Below are positions 25,346 to 33,730 of a DNA stretch of 64,000 nucleotides, one piece after another; the stretch's first letter is position 1; the number at the start of each line of letters is the position of its first letter. A model generated the notes under the pieces. The model saw only the letters and a list, made by a program, of their open reading frames with translations. It ran no database searches and was not told the DNA's origin. The translations under genes and the position numbers were made by a program. This stretch comes from Xanthobacter autotrophicus Py2. Lineage in GTDB: Bacteria; Pseudomonadota; Alphaproteobacteria; Rhizobiales; Xanthobacteraceae. The DNA lies in the NCBI GenBank assembly GCA_000017645.1, contig CP000781.1:3521501-3585500 (forward strand), given 5' to 3'.

Positions 25346-26188
25346 ATGATTGCCGCTCTGCTCATCGTCTTCCGCGAAGTGCTGGAGGCGGGCATCGTCA
25401 CCGGCGTTGTTCTTGCGGCTTCGGAGGGTATCCGACATCGCGGCCTGTGGATCTGCCTCGGCATCCTGGGCGGCCTGTCCGGCTCCGCGCTACTGGCGCT
25501 TTTTGCGGACCAGATCGCCTCCACCTTCGACGGTTCGGGCCAGGACATCCTCAACGCCGCCATTCTGTCCATCGCGGTGGTGATGCTGGTGTGGACCGTG
25601 GTGTGGATGGCGAGCCACGGCCGGCAGATGGTCGTCGAGATGAAGAATGTGGGCCGCGACGTGAAAGAAGGCCGCCGGCCGCTGGCGGCGCTCGCCATCG
25701 TGGTGGGCATGGCGGTGCTGCGCGAGGGCGTGGAGATCGTGCTCTTCCTCTATGGCATCGCCACCACCGGCGACGAGACCGCGGGCGCGGTGGCCCTCGG
25801 CGGCCTCGCGGGCCTTGCCAGTGGTGCGGTGGTCTCGCTGGTGCTCTATCGCGGGCTGGTCGCCATTCCGCTCAAGCACATGTTCAAGGTCACGGCCATC
25901 ATCATCACCCTGCTTGCTGCGGGCCTTGCCGCGCAGGTGGTGGGCATTCTCCAGGATTCCGGCTTCATCCAGTCCCTGGCGGACCCGCTGTGGAACACCA
26001 GCTGGCTGCTTGCCAACGACAGCGCCCTGGGGCGTGTGCTGCGGACCCTCGTCGGCTATCGCGCCGAGCCCACGGGCATGCAGTTGATCGCCTATCTCGG
26101 GACGGTGGCCACCATCGTCCTGCTGTCGGCAGTGGTGAATGGCCGCATGTCCCCCACCGCCAGCGCCCCCCGCCAGGCGCGGGCCTGA
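25346..26188 (+). CDS. FTR1-family iron permease
   Basis: A 280-residue inner-membrane protein with about 7 hydrophobic helices, of the FTR1/EfeU family of high-affinity iron permeases. Both iron-binding R-E-x-x-E motifs are present: R10-E-V-L-E14 and R126-E-G-V-E130. It is transcribed away from the imelysin-multicopper oxidase operon and shares the operator region. With the neighbouring ferroxidase-like oxidase it forms a bacterial counterpart of the yeast Fet3-Ftr1 pair; in EfeUOB systems an imelysin-like EfeO plays a related role. Confidence 0.93.
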   Translation: MIAALLIVFREVLEAGIVTGVVLAASEGIRHRGLWICLGILGGLSGSALLALFADQIASTFDGSGQDILNAAILSIAVVMLVWTVVWMASHGRQMVVEMKNVGRDVKEGRRPLAALAIVVGMAVLREGVEIVLFLYGIATTGDETAGAVALGGLAGLASGAVVSLVLYRGLVAIPLKHMFKVTAIIITLLAAGLAAQVVGILQDSGFIQSLADPLWNTSWLLANDSALGRVLRTLVGYRAEPTGMQLIAYLGTVATIVLLSAVVNGRMSPTASAPRQARA

Positions 26189-26365
26189 CCCTCGGGTTTT
26201 GGAGGGTCCAGGCGGGACGGCAGGTCCGCCCGCCTGGACTGATACGGCGCGGCGTCGGCCCCTCCGGGCACCGTATCTTTCCCGCGGGAAAGCGTTCCCG
26301 GCCGGGTGCTCTTCCGGTATGATCACCCTCCGCCATGCCGCGCCGGGCGCGCGAGGAGGGACGTA

Positions 26366-26794
26366 GTGACAAAAAAGGTCGGTACCCGCCTGTTTCTGCG
26401 TGTGGATTTTCCCGACGGTCGCCGCCTTGGTCCTGGCAAGATCATGCTGCTGGAGGCGATCCGCGAGCATCGCTCCATCCTCTCCGCCGCCAAGGCGATC
26501 GGCATGAGCTACCGCCGGGCCTGGCTCCTGGTGGATGAGCTGGACCGGATGTTCGAGCAGCGGGTGATCGTGACCTTTCCCGGCCGCCGCGGCGCCGGTA
26601 CGGAAGTGACCGCCTTCGGCGAGCGCATCATCGCCCTTTATCGTGCCATGGAGCGTCAGGCGGCTAAGGCGACCAACGCCTCCGTGGACGAGCTTACGAA
26701 GGCGCTTTCGGCGGAGTTCCGCCCGCAATCACACGCAGAGCCGGAGGAGCCGGAGACGGCTGCCGCGGCTGGGAAACCGGCGAAGGCGATCTGA
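26366..26794 (+). CDS. modE: ModE-type molybdate-responsive regulator (DNA-binding domain only)
   Basis: A 142-residue winged-helix protein equal to the N-terminal DNA-binding domain of ModE. Motifs are LGPGKIMLLEAIREHRSILSAAKAIGMSYRRAWLLVDELD and FPGRRGAGTEVTAFGERIIALYR. The C-terminal molybdate-binding Mop domains of full ModE are absent, leaving an Ala/Glu/Pro-rich tail. The start is GTG at 26366, with GAGGAGGG just upstream. It converges with modC, and the two coding ends overlap by 101 bases. It probably represses modABC when molybdate is plentiful, perhaps with a separate molybdate-binding partner. Confidence 0.85.
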   Translation: MTKKVGTRLFLRVDFPDGRRLGPGKIMLLEAIREHRSILSAAKAIGMSYRRAWLLVDELDRMFEQRVIVTFPGRRGAGTEVTAFGERIIALYRAMERQAAKATNASVDELTKALSAEFRPQSHAEPEEPETAAAAGKPAKAI

Positions 26795-27899
26795 TCTCCG
26801 CACCCGGCGAGTTGAAGCCGGCCGGGCGGCTGTCCACTGTCACCGCCTTGATCATGGCCCACACCGCCATGCCCGGTTCCAGCGCCAAGCGCTGCACGCT
26901 TTCCTGCGTCACCAGCGAATGAAGCTTGCCATGGGCGAGCGCCACCTCCACGTCCGCGAACGGGCCTTCCGCCCGGGTGATGCTGGCGATGGTGCCGGAG
27001 AGGCGATTCGTCACTGACACGTCGATGGGCCGCGACAGGGACAGCGACACGTCGCGCGAGCGCACGCGGGCCCGTGCCGGGGCGCCGACCGGCCGGCCCA
27101 CCAGTGGCACCCGGAGCTCGCCGTCGGGGAAGGAGACGGTGGAGAGGCCGAATTCCTCGTTATGCGCGGAAATGGTGCAGTCGAAGATGGTGCCGAGGTC
27201 GAAGCGGCCGAGCACCGGCAGGAGTTCCGGCCGGGACAGCACCTCGGCGAGGGGACCGCAGGCGATCACCTTGCCGTCGGCCACGGCCGCCACCGCGTCC
27301 GACAGGCGCAGCACCTCCTCCACCGAATGGCTCACATACAGGATGGGCAGCCGAAGCTCGTCCCTCAGGCGTTCGAGATAGGGCAGGATCTCGCCTTTGC
27401 GCATCTCGTCGAGGGAGGCGAGCGGCTCGTCCATGAGCAGCAGGCGCGGCTGGGAGAGCAGCGCGCGGCCGATCGCGACGCGCTGCTTCTCGCCGCCGGA
27501 CAGAGTGTGGGGCCGGCGCTTCAGCAGGTGGCCGATGCCCAGCATCTCCACCACCGCGTCGAAGCGAATGGTGATCTCCCGCTTGGCCCGGCGCTGGCCA
27601 TAGCGCAAATTGTTGTCCACGCTCATGTGCGGGAACAGGCGCGCGTCCTGGAACACATATCCGGCACCGCGCCGTTCCATGGGCAGGTCGATGCCCTTCT
27701 CGCTGTCGAAATACACCTCGTCGCCCACCTGGATGCGCCCGCGATCGGGCCGCACCGAGCCGGCGACCACCTGGATGATGGTCGTCTTGCCCGATCCCGA
27801 CCGGCCGAAAAGCGCGGTGACGCCCATGTCCGGGGCCGCGAAATGGGCCTCCAGGCAGAAGCCCGTGCTGCGGGCAAGGGAAACGTCGATCTCGATCAT
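26694..27899 (-). CDS. modC: Molybdate ABC transporter ATPase ModC
   Basis: A 401-residue ATPase energising molybdate import. It has Walker A GRSGSGKTT (32-40), signature LSGGEKQR (133-140), Walker B LLLMDEPLASLDE, and a C-terminal Mop/TOBE domain (about 290-355, SVTNRLSGTIASITRAEGPFADVEVALAHGKLHSLVT) that binds molybdate. The family is usually about 360 residues; here a Pro/Ser/Ala-rich extension of about 40 residues runs antisense into the end of modE. It overlaps modB by 4 bases (ATGA). Confidence 0.95.
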   Translation of the reverse strand: MIEIDVSLARSTGFCLEAHFAAPDMGVTALFGRSGSGKTTIIQVVAGSVRPDRGRIQVGDEVYFDSEKGIDLPMERRGAGYVFQDARLFPHMSVDNNLRYGQRRAKREITIRFDAVVEMLGIGHLLKRRPHTLSGGEKQRVAIGRALLSQPRLLLMDEPLASLDEMRKGEILPYLERLRDELRLPILYVSHSVEEVLRLSDAVAAVADGKVIACGPLAEVLSRPELLPVLGRFDLGTIFDCTISAHNEEFGLSTVSFPDGELRVPLVGRPVGAPARARVRSRDVSLSLSRPIDVSVTNRLSGTIASITRAEGPFADVEVALAHGKLHSLVTQESVQRLALEPGMAVWAMIKAVTVDSRPAGFNSPGAEIRSPSPVSQPRQPSPAPPALRVIAGGTPPKAPS

Positions 27900-28585
27900 A
27901 TCTGCCCCAGCGCCAGCTTGATGCGCCGGTCCGCCAGCTCGGCGAGAACGAGCGCGCCGAGGGCCAGGATCACCGACACAACCGTGAGGCGCAGCGCCAT
28001 GGCGTCGCCGTCCGGCATGTGGGTGGCGCTGTAGATGGCCAGCGGAATGGTCCGCGTCTGCCCCTCGACGTTCGAGACGAAGGTGATGGTGGCGCCGAAT
28101 TCGCCCAGCGCCGAGGCCAGCGAGATGAGGCAGCCGGACAGCACGCCGGGCATCATCAGCGGCAGGGTGACCGTAAAAAAGGCATCGAGCTTGGTCGCGC
28201 CCAGGGTGCGCGCCGCGGTCTCGATGCCCTGGTCGATGCCGCCGATGGCGAGGCGGATGGCGTTGACGGTAAGGGGAAAGCTGACCACGGCGGCCGCCAC
28301 GGTGGCGCCGGCGGTGGAGAAGATCAGCGATATGCCGAACCAATCGTGGAGGTATTGGCCGAGATACCCCCGGTTGCCCAGCGTGATGAGCAGCAGATAG
28401 CCGACCACCACCTTGGGCAGCACCAGGGGCAGGTGGACGATGCCGTCGAAGACGCCCTTGCCTGGAAAGTCGAAGCGCGCCAGCACCCAGCCGATGAGGA
28501 TTGCGGGTGGCAGGCTCCAGATGGTGGCCCAGAAGGCGACCTCCAGGCTGAGCCTGACGGCCGTCCATTCTTCAGGGGTAAGCAT
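27896..28585 (-). CDS. modB: Molybdate ABC transporter permease ModB
   Basis: A 229-residue inner-membrane permease of normal ModB length with about 5 helices. It shows the NVEGQTRTIPLAIYSATHMPDGDAM segment and the EAA loop ETAARTLGATKLDAFFTVTLPLMMPGVLSG, which docks on ModC. Translation is coupled to modC. It follows modA after about 200 bases that contain a hairpin. Confidence 0.95.
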   Translation of the reverse strand: MLTPEEWTAVRLSLEVAFWATIWSLPPAILIGWVLARFDFPGKGVFDGIVHLPLVLPKVVVGYLLLITLGNRGYLGQYLHDWFGISLIFSTAGATVAAAVVSFPLTVNAIRLAIGGIDQGIETAARTLGATKLDAFFTVTLPLMMPGVLSGCLISLASALGEFGATITFVSNVEGQTRTIPLAIYSATHMPDGDAMALRLTVVSVILALGALVLAELADRRIKLALGQI

Positions 28586-28737
28586 GGGGCAGTCTTCCGG
28601 ATAGGGGCAGTGCTGGGCTCGGAGCGCGATCCGGACAAATTAGTTAAATTCGCCCGGTTCATCGCCCTCTCGTTTCGGCAAAAATCACGCGTCTCGTGAG
28701 CTTAAGCCGAAGCCGCGCAAGTCGCGAAGCAAGTCTT

Positions 28738-28769
28738 GTTCCCGCCCGGCGGCAGCGGGGGGCGGGAAC
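28738..28769 (-). other. Stem-loop between modA and modB
   Basis: Perfect 9-base inverted repeat GTTCCCGCC / GGCGGGAAC, 14-base loop, starting 17 bases past the modA stop on the minus strand. There is no T-run after it, so it may partly terminate or protect the modA message rather than act as a full terminator. Confidence 0.5.
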
Positions 28770-28786
28770 GGTGCCTCGGGTCAGGC

Positions 28787-29599
28787 TCACTTCACCGTGA
28801 AGCCGTATTTCTTGTAGATCTCCTTGGCTTCCGGCCCCTGCAGGAAGGCGAAGAAGGACTTGGCCGCGGGCGTGTCCTGGCCCTTCACCAGGGCGAAGGG
28901 ATATTCCACCGGGGGGTGGCTGTCGGCCGGGAAGATGGCGACCACCTTCACGTTCTTGGCGACAGCGGCGTCGGTCGCATAGACGACGCCGTAGGGCACC
29001 TCGCCCCGTTCCACCAGGGCGAGCGCCGCGCGCACGCTCTCGGACCCGACGATGCGCGGAGCCACCTTGTCCCACAGGCCGAGGTTGGTGAAGGCGGTCT
29101 TGGCGTAGACGCCCACGGGCACGCTATCCACGAGGCCGGTGGCGATGCGACCGTTGGCGCCGAGCAGGGCGTCGATGTCCATGCCCTTGGTGATGGTCAC
29201 GGGCTTCGCCTTGTCGGCGGGCGCGACCAGCACGAGGGCATTGCCGAGCACGGTGGCGCGGGTGGCGGGCAGGGTGAGGCCCTTGCCGTCGGTATAATCC
29301 ATCCACTTGAGGTCGGCGGAGGCGAAGATGTTGGCCGGCGCGCCGGCTTCCAACTGCTTGGCCAGCGCGGAGGAGGCGGCGAAGGAGAACTTCACCGGCG
29401 CCTTCTCACCCTTGGCGGCATAGGCCTTGGCAATGTCCTCGAAGGCGTTGGTGAGGCTGGCGGCGGCGAACACGGTCACCGTGGTCTCAGCCCCGGTGGC
29501 GGACGCCTTGGCCGGCTCCTCGGCTCGGACGGGAGCAAGGCCCGCGGTGGCAAGCAGAAGGCCGACGATGAGGCCACGACGCAGTATGAAGCTGGACAT
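28787..29599 (-). CDS. modA: Molybdate-binding periplasmic protein ModA
   Basis: A 270-residue binding protein with a cleavable signal (MSSFILRRGLIVGLLLATAGLAPVRA). The mature part has VTVFAAASLTNAFEDIAKAYAAKG, whose Ser contacts the oxyanion, FSFAASSALAKQLEAGAPANIFASAD, and ALVERGEVPYGVVYATDA. It captures molybdate (or tungstate) for ModBC. An AT-rich patch at 29615-29640 upstream may hold the promoter and a ModE site, but no clear Mo-box was found. Confidence 0.94.
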   Translation of the reverse strand: MSSFILRRGLIVGLLLATAGLAPVRAEEPAKASATGAETTVTVFAAASLTNAFEDIAKAYAAKGEKAPVKFSFAASSALAKQLEAGAPANIFASADLKWMDYTDGKGLTLPATRATVLGNALVLVAPADKAKPVTITKGMDIDALLGANGRIATGLVDSVPVGVYAKTAFTNLGLWDKVAPRIVGSESVRAALALVERGEVPYGVVYATDAAVAKNVKVVAIFPADSHPPVEYPFALVKGQDTPAAKSFFAFLQGPEAKEIYKKYGFTVK

Positions 29600-29825
29600 G
29601 GAAAAGGTCCCCTTTGGTATGCTCGTTCATATACAGCATGCCGCAGGGAAACAATAGGCACGGGAAGGTACCGCGCGGTGGGGCGAGTGCCGCGAGGGAT
29701 CAGAAAGGCTGCTTTTGCGCTGCGTTGCGGCATGGCGCCGCGGCGCTGCCGGCGGGCGGTCCGGTCAACCCTTCAGGCATCTTCCGGCGGCCGGGCCAGG
29801 CCGCGAAGGCCCGACCCGATCGACC

Positions 29826-30350
29826 TCAGAAGCCGAACAGCTTGAAGGCGGCCGCACCAGGGGCAAGCATGGCGAAGGCCCAGACCGCCGCGCTGGCGAC
29901 GTTGGCCATCTGGAAATGGGTCTGGCGCATGGCGAGTACGCCGGCCACCAGCGGCACCACCGCGCGCACGGGCCCGAAGAAGCGGCCGATGGCCACGCCC
30001 CAGACGCCGAAGCGATGGAAGAAGTCCTCCGCGCGAGCCACCAGGTCGGGCCGTTTCGACAGCGGCCAGAAGGTCTTCGCCCGCTCCTTGTAGTGGAAAC
30101 CGAACCAGTAGGAGATGGCGTCCCCCAGCGCCGCGCCGGTGGCGGCGGCCAGCCAGATGGGGAAGAAGTGCAGCCCGCTCGCCTCGATCAGCGCGCCGAT
30201 GGCGAGCAGAAGCACGGTCGCCGGAATGAAGAAGGATACGAGGGCGAGCGATTCGCCAAAGGCGAGGCCGAACACGATCGGAGCAGCGAGAGCGTGGTTG
30301 TTCTGAACAAACGCGGTGGTCGCAGCAATAATGGCCTGAACGTCGATCAT
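29826..30350 (-). CDS. DedA-family membrane protein
   Basis: A 174-residue inner-membrane protein of the DedA/SNARE-associated (VTT domain) family. Landmarks are FGLAFGESLALVSFFIPATVLLL, the glycine-rich AAATGAALGDAISYWFGFHYKERA and GRFFGPVRAVVPLVAGVLAM, the last being the conserved re-entrant region with Arg. ATG 30350 has GGAGGAGA directly upstream; an open frame extends further but lacks support. DedA proteins act in lipid scrambling or undecaprenyl-phosphate recycling and in membrane homeostasis. The gene is monocistronic. Confidence 0.9.
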   Translation of the reverse strand: MIDVQAIIAATTAFVQNNHALAAPIVFGLAFGESLALVSFFIPATVLLLAIGALIEASGLHFFPIWLAAATGAALGDAISYWFGFHYKERAKTFWPLSKRPDLVARAEDFFHRFGVWGVAIGRFFGPVRAVVPLVAGVLAMRQTHFQMANVASAAVWAFAMLAPGAAAFKLFGF

Positions 30351-30467
30351 GTCTCCTCCAGCCGCAGAGATCGGAAGGCCGGCCTCCTCGCGCAAGGGGC
30401 GGTCCCGGTGTCACCCTGCGGTGGGACGGTCATGGCGCAGGATTTGGGCGAAAAAGCTGCTCCCGCC

Positions 30468-30496
30468 TTGAAATTGTCATGGGGATGGGTCATACA
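30468..30496 (+). promoter_or_regulatory. Candidate helicase promoter and long leader
   Basis: TTGAAA (30468-30473), 17-base spacer, CATACA (30491-30496). It would give a leader of roughly 110 bases carrying the perfect inverted repeat GGGATTTCAAATCCC (30517-30531). Long structured leaders are common on cold-shock helicase genes; this one is only suggestive. Confidence 0.3.
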
Positions 30497-30615
30497 CCCT
30501 GCCGTAGCGCCCCGGAGGGATTTCAAATCCCCCTTGCAGCGCGCTCGGGCCGCGTAGCGGAGACCGCCGGAGCTTCCATCTTGAGAAGCGTCGCGAGCGG
30601 CTTTGCCCGACTTCA

Positions 30616-32295
30616 ATGATTGCCTTTGGACACCCCAGGCCACGCGGGATGTCGAATGTCCCCGCGAACCGCGCTGCGCCCCTGCGTGCGCCGGTGTCGT
30701 TCGCATATGAAAGTCAGAGCTTGACCTCTTTTTCGAACCTCGGCCTCGCCGAGCCTATCGTTCGCGCCCTTACTGAAGCGCAGCACGTCACTCCCACCCC
30801 CATCCAGGCCGAAGCCATCCCGCAGATTCTCGCGGGTCGCGATCTGATCGGCATCGCCCAGACCGGCACCGGCAAGACCGCCGCCTTCGCCCTTCCCATC
30901 CTGGACCGCCTGGTCCGTCATCCCCACCGCCCCGAGCCCAAGTCGGTGCGGGCCCTGGTGCTCTCTCCCACCCGTGAGCTGTCCGGCCAGATCGTCGAGA
31001 ACTTCGAGAAGTTCGGCCGTCACGCCAACATCTCGGTGTCGCTCGCCATCGGTGGCGTGCCCATGGGCCGGCAGATCCGTGCGCTGTCCCGCGGCGTGGA
31101 CGTGCTGGTCGCCACTCCCGGCCGCCTGATCGACCTCGTCGAGAACCATGCGGTGAAGCTCGACCAGGTCGAGGTTCTCGTCCTCGACGAAGCCGACCAG
31201 ATGCTGGACATGGGCTTCGTGCATGCCATCCGCGCCATCGTGCGCCGGCTGCCGCACAAGCGCCATTCCCTGTTCTTCTCCGCCACCATGCCCCACGCCA
31301 TCGCCGAGCTCGCGGGCTCCATGCTGCGGGATCCGGTGCGCGTCGCGGTGACTCCGGTCGCCAAGACCGCCGACCGGGTCGAGCAGCGCGTGATCCTGGT
31401 GGACAAGGCCAACAAGGGCCAGCTCCTCGCCGAGGTGCTCTCCACCGAGGACATCGACCGCGCCCTCGTCTTCTCCCGCACCAAGCACGGTGCGGACAAG
31501 GTGGTGCGCGTGCTCGCCAAGGCCGGCATCGCCGCCGAGGCGATCCACGGCAACAAGTCGCAGAACCAGCGCGACCGCGTGCTCGCGGCGTTCCGCGAAG
31601 GCAAGATCCGCACCCTCATCGCCACCGACATCGCCGCCCGCGGCATCGACGTGACCGGCGTGAGCCACGTCATCAACTTCGACCTGCCCAACGTGCCGGA
31701 GAGCTACGTCCACCGCATCGGCCGCACCGCACGCGCCGGCCGGGAAGGCATCGCCATCTCCTTCTGCGATCACGAGGAGCGCGCGTTCCTGCGGTCCATC
31801 GAGAAGCTCATCAAGATGCAGCTTCCCTCAAGCGACCGCCGTGGCGCGGGCACCCGCTTCGCGGTGCCGGAGCTTGAGCCCATCATCCTCGACGAGCGGG
31901 ACGAGACCTCCGAGCGTTCGGACTATATCGGCCGCTCCGGCCGGCAGAACCCGCGCGGCCAGCGTCCCCGCCACGGTGACGAGCGGTCCGGCGAAGGCCG
32001 GTCGCGGGCGCCGCGTTCGGAAGAGGGCCGTCCTCAGGCGGCGCGTGCCCACCAGCCGCGCGGCGAGGGTCGTCCGGCCGGCGGTCGTCCGGAAGGGCGT
32101 CCCGATGCCGGTGGCGCCCAGGGCGCGGGCCATCGCGCCGGCCAGCCGGCCCGGGCCGAGGGTCGTGGCCAGCGGACCGAGCGGGGCCAGCGTCCCGCCG
32201 GCGACATCGGCGGCCTCGGCTTCATGCAGTCGGTGCCGAACCGCGGCCAGCGCTCGGACTCCCGTCCGGGCGGGGCCAAGCGGCCGGTGCGCTGA
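30616..32295 (+). CDS. DEAD-box RNA helicase (RhlE-like)
   Basis: A helicase of about 559 residues. The core carries the Q motif (FSNLGLAEPIVRALTEAQHVTPTPIQAEAIPQIL), motif I AQTGTGKTAA, II DEAD (VLDEADQMLDMGF), III SAT, V ATDIAARGIDV and VI HRIGRTARAG. The C-terminal tail (from about 420) is rich in Arg, Gly and Glu, an RGG-like RNA-binding tail typical of alphaproteobacterial RhlE proteins. The start is uncertain: ATG 30616, ATG 30649 or TTG 30720 (which gives LTSFSNLGL as the N-terminus) are all in frame and none has a good ribosome site. Likely role: ribosome assembly or RNA unwinding in the cold. Confidence 0.92.
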   Translation: MIAFGHPRPRGMSNVPANRAAPLRAPVSFAYESQSLTSFSNLGLAEPIVRALTEAQHVTPTPIQAEAIPQILAGRDLIGIAQTGTGKTAAFALPILDRLVRHPHRPEPKSVRALVLSPTRELSGQIVENFEKFGRHANISVSLAIGGVPMGRQIRALSRGVDVLVATPGRLIDLVENHAVKLDQVEVLVLDEADQMLDMGFVHAIRAIVRRLPHKRHSLFFSATMPHAIAELAGSMLRDPVRVAVTPVAKTADRVEQRVILVDKANKGQLLAEVLSTEDIDRALVFSRTKHGADKVVRVLAKAGIAAEAIHGNKSQNQRDRVLAAFREGKIRTLIATDIAARGIDVTGVSHVINFDLPNVPESYVHRIGRTARAGREGIAISFCDHEERAFLRSIEKLIKMQLPSSDRRGAGTRFAVPELEPIILDERDETSERSDYIGRSGRQNPRGQRPRHGDERSGEGRSRAPRSEEGRPQAARAHQPRGEGRPAGGRPEGRPDAGGAQGAGHRAGQPARAEGRGQRTERGQRPAGDIGGLGFMQSVPNRGQRSDSRPGGAKRPVR

Positions 32296-32315
32296 GACGC
32301 ATTGATTGGATCATG

Positions 32316-32354
32316 GATGCGCGCGGATGGCGAAAATACGCCGCCGCGCGCATC
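32316..32354 (+). terminator. Strong hairpin after the helicase gene
   Basis: Eleven-base perfect stem GATGCGCGCGG / CCGCGCGCATC with an inner stem GGCG-AAAATA-CGCC, 21 bases past the helicase stop. No T-run follows, so it is a probable but non-canonical terminator or 3' stabiliser. Confidence 0.45.
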
Positions 32355-32433
32355 TACCTATGGGCGGACGGGTGATTTCGTGAGATAAGCCCGGCAATTG
32401 CGCCCCCTCATCGGGGCATCTGGAGACGACTAT

Positions 32434-32709
32434 ATGGCGAAGGAAGAACTGCTGGAGTTCGAAGGAACGGTGACCGAGGTGCTCCCGGACGGCAACTTCC
32501 GTGTGCGGCTCGATAACGATCATCAGATTCTGGCCTATGCGGCCGGCAAGATGAAGAAGAACCGCATCCGCACCATCGAGGGTGACCGCGTGGTGGTGGA
32601 GATGTCCCCTTACGACCTCGATCGCGGCCGCATCAACTTCCGCCACAAGGCCGAGGGCAACGCCCCGCCGCCCGGCGCCCGCCGCCAGCAGAATTTCCGC
32701 CGCCGCTGA
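32434..32709 (+). CDS. infA: Translation initiation factor IF-1
   Basis: A 91-residue S1/OB-fold protein. [28 protein letters not shown] and [33 protein letters not shown] are near-invariant IF-1 sequence. The C-terminal tail of about 18 residues ([16 protein letters not shown]) is longer and more basic than in the 72-residue enterobacterial protein, as in other alphaproteobacterial copies. It binds the ribosomal A site during initiation. ATG 32434 has GGAG upstream. A second infA copy elsewhere in the genome is possible. Confidence 0.96.
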   Translation: MAKEELLEFEGTVTEVLPDGNFRVRLDNDHQILAYAAGKMKKNRIRTIEGDRVVVEMSPYDLDRGRINFRHKAEGNAPPPGARRQQNFRRR

Positions 32710-32935
32710 GTGCGCGCCATCCGCGCTCTTGTCCCGCCGCGCGCTCCGTCCGATCTCGTCGGCGGGGAGTGTCGCGCGGGGGCCGGGGAGTTTATGTCCG
32801 GATTGGCTCGAGGCTCGCCGCAGCTTACGGCGATCGCCCTGGAAACGCGGTGTTGACGCGTTTTCTTGACGTGAGCCGGTATTCACTTCGCCTGCCAACG
32901 CTTTAAGACTGCGTCGGGCAGAAGCGGAGGGCGGG

Positions 32936-33457
32936 ATGGAGCTGCGTCTGGCGAAGGCGATGATGACGGCCGCCCTGGCGGCCTTCTGCCTGATGGTCGC
33001 CTACGACAATCTCGCGGACTACGAGACCAATTACGCCTTCGTGCGCCATGTGCTGAGCATGGACACCACCTTTCCCGGCAATGCCCTGATGCATCGCGCC
33101 ATCACCGACGAGCGGGGATGGCGCATGGCCTATGCCGCCATCATCGCAGGCGAGGCGACCAGCGGGCTGTTCCTCGCCCTCGGGGCCGTCGCCATGCTGG
33201 CGCGGCTAGGCGCACCCCCCGCCCGCTTCGAGCGCGCGAAGCGCTTCGTTTATCTGGGCGGCGCGCTGGCCTTCCTGGTCTGGTTCTTCGGCTTCATGGT
33301 GGTTGCTGGCGAGTATTTCGCCATGTGGCAGTCCAAGGACTGGAACGGACAGGCCGCGGCCTTCCGCTTCTCCATGACCGTCCTCGGAGTGCTGATCCTG
33401 GTGGCGCTGCCGGATCGCGAGATCGCGGACACCGAGTCCCCGACGCCACCGGGCTGA
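32936..33457 (+). CDS. DUF2165 integral membrane protein
   Basis: A 173-residue inner-membrane protein of the DUF2165 (predicted small integral membrane) family with four hydrophobic helices (about 8-24, 70-92, 103-125, 140-160). Family motifs are AYDNLADYETNYAFVRHVLSMDTTFP and WRMAYAAIIAGEATSGLFLALGAVAML, plus AGEYFAMWQSKDWNGQ. GGAGG precedes ATG 32936. Function unknown; it is monocistronic and upstream of the palindromic repeat. Confidence 0.88.
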   Translation: MELRLAKAMMTAALAAFCLMVAYDNLADYETNYAFVRHVLSMDTTFPGNALMHRAITDERGWRMAYAAIIAGEATSGLFLALGAVAMLARLGAPPARFERAKRFVYLGGALAFLVWFFGFMVVAGEYFAMWQSKDWNGQAAAFRFSMTVLGVLILVALPDREIADTESPTPPG

Positions 33458-33489
33458 GCCCTTGAGGCTCAATCCACAAAGATTCAGGT

Positions 33490-33688
33490 TTGAAAATTCG
33501 CACAGATGGGCGCCTGCAGCCGTCGCAGGCGCTTTGCCATGGTCATGGCCGGGCTTGTCCCGGCCATCCATGTGGAGAGGCTGGTCGCGATTTTCGTGCG
33601 TTGCCCCAAGCGGTTCGGCGTGGATACCCGGGACAAGCCCGGGCATGACAGTGGGATTGCGGCTATACGCTTTTGACATTCCAAGCGG
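33490..33688. repeat. Palindromic interspersed repeat, copy 1
   Basis: A 199-base element matching copy 2 at 51876-52072 in length, order and sequence blocks. It starts TTTGAAAATTCGC, carries hairpin 1 TGGCCGGG-CTTGT-CCCGGCCA, then GCGGTTCGGCGTGGAT, then hairpin 2 CCCGGG-ACAAG-CCCGGG, and ends GACATTCCAAGCGG. The two hairpins are reverse complements of each other. The ends are imperfect inverted repeats (TTGAAAATTC versus TTGGAATGTC). It lies between the DUF2165 and DUF3126 genes and codes for nothing. Confidence 0.8.
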
Positions 33689-33730
33689 GTTCGAAGAGCA
33701 GGCCCCAGGCCCGCACCCGCCTTCCCACCC

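Noticed and set aside
29600..29645. Possible Mo-box upstream of modA
   Set aside because: AT-rich but no two-fold match to the ModE consensus could be confirmed.
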